DNA from: Rhizobium sp. Q54
GTDB lineage: Bacteria > Pseudomonadota > Alphaproteobacteria > Rickettsiales > UBA1997
DNA length: 11,454 bases
Reading direction: 5' to 3'
NCBI GenBank assembly: GCA_945865855.1
Contig: CAMBES010000036.1
Span: 1-11,454, forward strand
Shown: piece by piece, positions 7,689 to 11,454 of the stretch
Position numbering within the stretch: the first letter of the stretch is position 1
Layout of the letters: each line of letters opens with the position of its first letter
Position numbers and translations under genes: made by a program
Notes under the pieces: generated by a model
Told to the model about the DNA's origin: nothing
Databases searched by the model: none
What the model saw: only the letters and a program-made list of their open reading frames with translations

Positions 7689-7713
7689 GAAAAGCTCGCT
7701 TGCGCTTTTCTTT
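7689..7713 (+). terminator. Possible weak rho-independent terminator after nhaA
   Basis: gaaaagc (7689-7695), loop tcgcttgc, gcttttc (7704-7710), then ttt. It is a 7-bp stem with a short, weak T-tract, about 70 bp after the nhaA stop. It could end the nhaA transcript or sit in the leader of the pilin gene. Confidence 0.4.
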
Positions 7714-7730
7714 AACTAACAATTTATAAT

Positions 7731-8729
7731 ATGAACAAGCTTAATTCAAAAGCATCTAAGGCATTCTCGCTGATTGAACTGTCAATCGTAATCCTAATCA
7801 TTGGCATCATCGTCGCAGGTATCACTCAAAGCTCTCGATTAGTTACACAATCTAAATTGAAATCAGCGCAAAACTTAACCTCAAGCTCTCCGGTAGCGGG
7901 CATAAAAAGTGTCTCTCTTTGGCTTGAGCCCACACTAGATGCCAGCTTTCCTTCTTCCCTAGATGATGAAGCTTTTATTACTCAATGGAACGATACTAAC
8001 CCGCAAACACCATCAAAACTTTACGCCATTCCCGCATCTGGCTCATCAAGCCTTAACATCGCGTATGATTCAAATGGAATTAACGGCTTACCCTCAATTA
8101 AGTTTGCTGGCAGCGCTACAAATGCTGGGGTATTGTCGGTATCCACCACACCAGTTAGCACCGTCTCTCCTTTTCTTACCGAAACTCCGGTAATTACTGT
8201 TGACGATCCAAAAAACGCCAACGCCTTTACCGCTTTTGTTGTTTACAATCTTGCTTCCGATGCAACTACCGCCAGCATGTACAATATTCTTTATGATGGT
8301 GTCAGCGGCACGAATGGCAATGGCTGGGGATACTATAGAGCGTCAACTACTGGCATCAGGACTGCAGTAATTGGTGGTACCACTGCTACCGCCTCAACCG
8401 GCGGCGCAACATTGCCAGTTAATCGTGCAGAAATTGCTACTATCACCTTCAGCGGCAACCTTTTAGGCAGCTCAACTGGAACCAGGGTCACAAGGCTTTA
8501 CATTAATGGAGCTAATGGATTCACCACTACCAATGGCATAAACAATCCTGACACAAACATAATTACACCAACCACTAGAATGCTCATTGGTAGCGCAAAC
8601 CCAGCCGGTAACAACCCTTGGAAAGGCCTAATTTCTGAAATCATTATTTTCGACAGCGTTCTTAAGAACCAAGATCTTAAAGATGTCGCAAGCTACTTAA
8701 GCAAAAAATACGGCATCTCGCTTCAATAA
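7731..8729 (+). CDS. Type IV pilin-like protein with a LamG-like (concanavalin A-fold) exported domain
   Basis: 332 residues. The N-terminus has a class III prepilin signal: a short basic leader, then KA|FSLIELSIVILIIGIIVAG, with the predicted prepilin-peptidase cut after A11 (Ala replaces the usual Gly) and the invariant Glu at +5 of the mature protein (E16). The hydrophobic helix 12-32 would first anchor it in the inner membrane and then pack into a pilus or pseudopilus. The rest (about 60-332) resembles LamG/concanavalin-like domains: SLWLEPTLD (family LWLDA), W86-N-D, GLPSIKFAG, TAFVVYNL, TRLYINGANG, MLIGSANPAG, WKGLISEIIIFD, and VASYLSKKYGI. It is rich in Ser, Thr, Gly and Asn, as exported proteins often are. 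No pilus assembly genes are adjacent. A strong terminator follows, so it may be monocistronic. A role in adhesion or glycan binding is inference. Confidence 0.82.
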   Translation: MNKLNSKASKAFSLIELSIVILIIGIIVAGITQSSRLVTQSKLKSAQNLTSSSPVAGIKSVSLWLEPTLDASFPSSLDDEAFITQWNDTNPQTPSKLYAIPASGSSSLNIAYDSNGINGLPSIKFAGSATNAGVLSVSTTPVSTVSPFLTETPVITVDDPKNANAFTAFVVYNLASDATTASMYNILYDGVSGTNGNGWGYYRASTTGIRTAVIGGTTATASTGGATLPVNRAEIATITFSGNLLGSSTGTRVTRLYINGANGFTTTNGINNPDTNIITPTTRMLIGSANPAGNNPWKGLISEIIIFDSVLKNQDLKDVASYLSKKYGISLQ

Positions 8730-8754
8730 GAATAATAATTAATTGTTTCTAACT

Positions 8755-8790
8755 AAACCGAGTCACTTGAAAAAGTGGCTCGGTTTTTTT
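8755..8790 (+). terminator. Strong rho-independent terminator after the pilin-like gene
   Basis: aaaccgagtcactt (8755-8768), GAAA tetraloop (8769-8772), aagtggctcggttt (8773-8786) with one G-T wobble, followed by a T-run to 8790. It sits 26 bp after the stop at 8729. It also shows that the open frame starting at the TTG at 8743 is not the real start of the following gene. Confidence 0.9.
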
Positions 8791-8793
8791 ACG

Positions 8794-8825
8794 TTTACAA
8801 AAAGGCATGCTTCCAAATTTATAAA
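8794..8825 (+). promoter_or_regulatory. Weak candidate promoter for the permease-nadC cluster
   Basis: tttaca (8794-8799) and tataaa (8820-8825) could be -35 and -10 boxes, but the spacing of 20 is longer than the ideal 17. They lie just after the strong terminator and before the ATG at 8839, where a promoter for the downstream cluster is needed. Position is the main argument. Confidence 0.25.
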
Positions 8826-8838
8826 TTCTTCTTTCGAC

Positions 8839-9600
8839 ATGAAATCGATCTTAAAATACATACTTAGAAATGGTCTGCGTGACCGCCTCTATCTTGGTCT
8901 GCTCATCACTCTTATTGTTTCGTTTTCAATCTCGATCTTCCTTGGTTCAACCATGCTTGTGGAGCAGCAACACAGCACCGCCGCCTATATTACTGGATCA
9001 TCTCGAGCAATTCTTGCCATTGGCATGATTCTCTTTGTGTGCCTCACCGTGAGTCGCGCTTTCGAAAATAAAGAAGTTGAGTTCATTCTCTCAAAATCAA
9101 TCTCACGCGAACAATTTATTCTTGGTTATCTCGCCGGATTTTTTCTCTCTGCCTTCATAATTTTTCTGCCCCTGGTCATAACAATCGCAATCGTCACCAA
9201 GCCAACATTTTTTGGCCTAGCAATCTGGTCTGCCAGCCTACTTGCCGAACTTTTAATCGTGATTTGCTTCGCTCTCCTCGCCTCAATGATTCTCAAAAAC
9301 TCCTTCTCTGCGATCATGGCCTCTTTCGCTTTTTACATAATGTCACGATTGATGGGAATGTTTGTAATGGCGATCGACTTACCAGAAGATTTTGTTGCCG
9401 CTAAAAATCAAATTCTCTCCGCGAGTTTAAAAATTCTTTCTGCCGTTTTTCCTCGCCTTGATTTATTTTCACAAAGCTCGTGGCTTGGCTACGGAATCAA
9501 AGATTTTGAAAGCCTCAAAATAATCGCAATTCAGTCTTTGATCTACATCCCGCTAATGATCTTCATGTCTTTTCACGACTTCAAACGTAAGCAATTCTAA
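8839..9600 (+). CDS. ABC-2-type transporter permease subunit (no ATPase gene adjacent)
   Basis: 253 residues from the ATG at 8839 (MKSILKYILRNGLRDR). The frame is open back to a TTG at 8743, but that stretch contains the pilin terminator, so the later start is correct. About six membrane segments are visible, near residues 19-39, 57-74, 96-119, 125-150, 156-179 and 228-245. Between the second and third is SRAFENKEVEFILSKSISREQ, the pattern seen in ABC-2 permeases (E-x-E-x-x-x-L-x-x-S/P-I-S-R). Such subunits normally pair with a cytoplasmic ATPase, and none is in the window. The stop overlaps the next start by one base (TAATG), so the two are probably translationally coupled. Substrate unknown. 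Confidence 0.7.
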   Translation: MKSILKYILRNGLRDRLYLGLLITLIVSFSISIFLGSTMLVEQQHSTAAYITGSSRAILAIGMILFVCLTVSRAFENKEVEFILSKSISREQFILGYLAGFFLSAFIIFLPLVITIAIVTKPTFFGLAIWSASLLAELLIVICFALLASMILKNSFSAIMASFAFYIMSRLMGMFVMAIDLPEDFVAAKNQILSASLKILSAVFPRLDLFSQSSWLGYGIKDFESLKIIAIQSLIYIPLMIFMSFHDFKRKQF

Positions 9601-10355
9601 TGAGTCCGCGCTACTTTTTTTACCTCTACTCTCATAAAATTTTCTTCTGGCTTTTTGTTCTAACTTTCGGCTGTCAGATTTTTTTCTGGAAAGCTACTGA
9701 GAAATTCCGTGCCGATTTTGACATAATTCCACCCGTGCCAAATAAGTATGCGATCTCTGCAATGTCTCTCGGCGACAATGAATTTTTATTCCGCGCCCTG
9801 TCTCTGCGTCTTCAAAATTCTGGCGATATTTTTGCCGGCTTTATCGCGCTAAAAGAATATGATTATTCTCGAGTTTACCAATGGCTAAAAATGCTCGACA
9901 CCCTCAACTCTGAATCACGCATAACGCCAGCTCTTGCCGCTTACTACTATTCACAAACTCAAAATCGCAATGACAGTCTTCGAGTTGTTGATTATCTCGA
10001 CGAGCATTCCTCTGCAAATATTGACGCAAACTGGTGGTGGTTATTCCAAGCAATTTACCTTGCCAAACGTGCGGGAGATTTTGATCGCGCCCTAGAATTA
10101 GCAAAAAAATTAGCGCAAAATAATGCTAAAGATGCGCCGCTCTGGACCAAGCAAATGCCAGCATTCATCAGCGAAGAAATGGGTAATGGCTGTTTAGCAT
10201 TTCAGGTAATTTCAAAATTAATCGCCGAGAGCGAAAATGGTGAAAGACAAATCTCCGCCGATGAAATGAATTTTATGCGCCACTTTATTTCCGAACGCTT
10301 GCGCCACCTCAAAACAGGAAAATTTGATCCAAGAAAATGTTCAAAAAAATTGTAG
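9600..10355 (+). CDS. Membrane-anchored helical-repeat (TPR-like) protein of unknown function
   Basis: 251 residues. One membrane segment at about 11-31 follows a short N-terminus. The remainder is predicted mostly helical: SLGDNEFLFRALSLRLQNSGD (57-76), Y87-D-Y-S-R-V-Y-Q-W-L and LNSESRITPALAAYYYSQT (102-120), then ANWWWLFQAIYLAKRAGDFDRALELAKKLA (143-172), which looks like one TPR-type repeat, then PLWTKQMPAFISEEMG. These repeat-like helices suggest a protein-protein scaffold, probably facing the periplasm. The start overlaps the permease stop by one base and the end overlaps nadC by 19 bp, so all three are probably made together. A partnership with the permease is inference from coupling. 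Confidence 0.6.
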   Translation: MSPRYFFYLYSHKIFFWLFVLTFGCQIFFWKATEKFRADFDIIPPVPNKYAISAMSLGDNEFLFRALSLRLQNSGDIFAGFIALKEYDYSRVYQWLKMLDTLNSESRITPALAAYYYSQTQNRNDSLRVVDYLDEHSSANIDANWWWLFQAIYLAKRAGDFDRALELAKKLAQNNAKDAPLWTKQMPAFISEEMGNGCLAFQVISKLIAESENGERQISADEMNFMRHFISERLRHLKTGKFDPRKCSKKL

Positions 10356-11173
10356 CCGAAGCTCTACTTGAAGACTTTGCTTTTGACGACATCACCTCTG
10401 ATTTAACCATTCCGCAAAACCGCCTTGTGGCCTTTGAAATAAATGCTCGCGAACAAATTATTTTCTGCGGAAAGTCGCTGATTGAAGAGGTTTTTTTGCA
10501 GCTAAAAAAATCAGCGAAATTCAAAAATTCTGCGCTCGATTTTAAAATTTTAGTAAAAGATGGGTCACTCGTAAAATCAGGCAAATCAATTGCTCGCGGC
10601 CAAGGCGATGCCAAATTAATTTTTGCCGCCGAAAGAGTTGTTCTAAATTTAATCCAGCATTCAAGCGGCGTTGCAACACTCACACAAAAATTTGTTGCGG
10701 AGCTTGCGAATAAAAAAATTAAAATTCTCGACACTAGAAAAACTTTACCCGGATTGCGCGATTTAGAAAAATATGCGGTCACCGTTGGTGGCGGAAAAAA
10801 TCACCGCCATAATTTAGCTGAAATGATTTTGATCAAAGACAATCATATCGCTGCTGCGGGCGGGGTTTCACAAGCGATTTCTGCGGCACAAAAATCACAC
10901 GGTAAAAAAATTGAAATCGAGTGCGATAATTTTGAACAGGTCGCAGAGGCAATAAAATCAAAGCCCGACATCATTATGCTCGACAACATGAAGCCCGCAG
11001 AAATCAAAAAATGTGCAGCGTTAATTCGTAATCACAGAATTAAAATTGAAATTTCGGGTGGAGTTAATCTCGAAAATATTAAAAGCTTTTCGAAGCTCGA
11101 CATTGATTTCATTTCAGTCGGAGCTCTTACGCACTCGGCGCGCGCGGTAGATATCGGGCTAGATGTGAGGTAA
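10337..11173 (+). CDS. nadC: Nicotinate-nucleotide pyrophosphorylase (carboxylating), quinolinate phosphoribosyltransferase
   Basis: Converts quinolinate and PRPP to nicotinate mononucleotide, CO2 and PPi, the step after NadA in de novo NAD synthesis; cytoplasmic. The 278 residues are the family's usual length. Motifs: EDFAFDDITSDLTIP (12-26), AERVVLNLIQHSSGVAT (98-114), LDTRKTLPGLRDLEKYAVTVGGG (131-153), HRHNL (156-160), ILIKDNHI (164-171), IEIECDN (192-198), IIMLDNM (212-218), ISGGVN (239-244, family ASGGI) and ISVGALTHSA (259-268). The start ATG lies inside the end of the preceding gene (19-bp overlap). nadA and nadB are not in view, which is unlike the common nadBAC cluster. Confidence 0.96.
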   Translation: MFKKIVAEALLEDFAFDDITSDLTIPQNRLVAFEINAREQIIFCGKSLIEEVFLQLKKSAKFKNSALDFKILVKDGSLVKSGKSIARGQGDAKLIFAAERVVLNLIQHSSGVATLTQKFVAELANKKIKILDTRKTLPGLRDLEKYAVTVGGGKNHRHNLAEMILIKDNHIAAAGGVSQAISAAQKSHGKKIEIECDNFEQVAEAIKSKPDIIMLDNMKPAEIKKCAALIRNHRIKIEISGGVNLENIKSFSKLDIDFISVGALTHSARAVDIGLDVR

Positions 11174-11196
11174 AATTTCCGGAGCCTCACATATCT
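11161..11196. repeat. Hairpin spanning the nadC stop codon
   Basis: atgtgagg (11163-11170) pairs with cctcacat (11185-11192) around a 14-nt loop containing the nadC TAA. The outer ag/ct can extend the stem past a 2-nt bulge. No T-run follows on either strand, so it is not a standard terminator, but it sits between convergent nadC and uvrC and could stabilise or end both messages. Confidence 0.5.
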
Positions 11197-11228
11197 CCCC
11201 CTTACCGCCTCTGAAGTCGCCTTCGTTT

Positions 11229-11240
11229 CTCGCAATGACG
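11229..11240 (-). repeat. Half-copy of the cgtcattgcgag repeat family next to uvrC
   Basis: The plus strand reads ctcgcaatgacg, an exact reverse complement of the outer arm at 3839-3850. It lies 31 bp downstream of the uvrC stop codon, where the missing UvrC tail would normally be encoded. Confidence 0.6.
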
Positions 11241-11270
11241 AAACTATTTTTGTCGAATATTTTGAAAAAA

Positions 11271-11454
11271 TTAACGCAGTGAAGCTGCTCGTTTTTTACG
11301 ATGGGCAGTAATCGCGAAGCGATGGGCCTCGTCGCGCAGGCGCTGCAGATAATGCATTGTCGGAGAATGTTTTGGCAAAGTTAGCGGATCTTTATTTGGG
11401 GCATAAAACCACTCCTCTCCAGCATTTCTATTCTCACCTTTTGCCATGCAGACT
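11271..11454 (-). CDS. uvrC: UvrC C-terminal end, excinuclease ABC subunit C (partial, shortened tail)
   Basis: Sixty codons plus stop are visible on the minus strand; the gene enters from the right edge. UvrC makes the two incisions around DNA damage with UvrA and UvrB. The visible part reads MAKGENRNAGEEWFY, then LPKHSPTMHYLQRLRDEAHR and FAITAHRKKR, matching the end of the RNase H-like nuclease domain (family: AKG.dRnaG.E...LP..SP..hlLQRiRDEAHRFAI..HRKKR). Translation then stops after only five more residues (AASLR). Family members normally continue for about 50-70 residues with a (HhH)2 DNA-binding domain, which is not found in any frame of the 97 bp before nadC. The tail is therefore missing, or the gene is being lost. 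The upstream domains (GIY-YIG, UVR) cannot be seen. Confidence 0.93.
   Translation of the reverse strand, partial: VCMAKGENRNAGEEWFYAPNKDPLTLPKHSPTMHYLQRLRDEAHRFAITAHRKKRAASLR

Noticed and set aside
7725..7730. Perfect TATAAT directly before the pilin ATG
   Set aside because: As a -10 box it would start transcription inside the coding region, downstream of the ATG at 7731, and the best upstream partner (ttgcgc at 7700) is spaced 19 bp away. It is probably chance in an AT-rich leader.
8743..8838. N-terminal extension of the permease from a TTG start
   Set aside because: The stretch contains the complete terminator stem-loop and T-run of the pilin gene, and the extension has no family resemblance. 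The ATG at 8839 gives the normal beginning.
10309..10782. 157-codon open frame on the minus strand
   Set aside because: It is antisense to the well-supported nadC and the end of the helical-repeat gene, and its translation has no recognisable domain.
11032..11235. Minus-strand open frame as a frameshifted UvrC tail
   Set aside because: Its translation has no helix-hairpin-helix motif and most of it is antisense to nadC.
1..11454. CRISPR array, tRNA, rRNA, or insertion sequence
   Set aside because: No regularly spaced direct repeats, no tRNA cloverleaf noticed by eye, and no transposase-like reading frame were seen.

Overview
The window is an AT-rich, gene-dense bacterial segment. Ten coding regions lie on the plus strand (the first truncated at its 5' end by the window edge). 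A converging minus-strand gene enters from the right edge. The UvrC and NhaA sequence character, the weak Shine-Dalgarno signals, and intergenic repeats built on a cgtcattgcgag core suggest an alphaproteobacterium, perhaps a Rickettsiales- or Holosporales-like lineage. This placement is an inference from motif memory, not from a tree. The presence of panC and nadC shows that parts of CoA and NAD synthesis are kept, so this is not a fully reduced Rickettsia-type genome.

Layout: (1) 1-747 is the C-terminal part of prmC. (2) 748-1014 has no gene and holds hairpins and a fragment of the repeat family. (3) 1015-3816 is a 933-residue protein joining a eukaryotic-like protein kinase domain to a complete family S66 (LdcA/MccF-like) serine peptidase, followed by what looks like a second, degenerate copy of the S66 C-terminal lobe. 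This is the most unusual gene in the window. (4) 3839-3916 is a palindromic repeat just before panC (3940-4761). (5) 4800-7618 is a tight run: a membrane-anchored coiled-coil protein with an RmuC-like C-terminus, pth, and the Na+/H+ antiporter nhaA. (6) 7731-8729 is a type IV pilin-like protein whose exported part is a LamG-like (concanavalin-fold) domain, with a hairpin before it and a strong rho-independent terminator after it. (7) 8839-11173 is a translationally coupled set: an ABC-2-type permease without an adjacent ATPase, a membrane-anchored helical-repeat protein, and nadC. (8) 11174-11270 is a convergent intergenic region with a hairpin and another repeat fragment. (9) From 11271 to the edge on the minus strand is the 3' end of uvrC, which stops just after the conserved HRKKR motif and so lacks the usual C-terminal helix-hairpin-helix tail.

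Most genes are housekeeping: release-factor methylation, peptidyl-tRNA recycling, pantothenate and NAD synthesis, sodium/proton balance and excision repair. The accessory interest lies in the kinase-S66 fusion, the lectin-like pilin, the permease/helical-repeat pair, the repeat family, and the shortened UvrC. Functions are assigned by motif reading only; no database search was possible.
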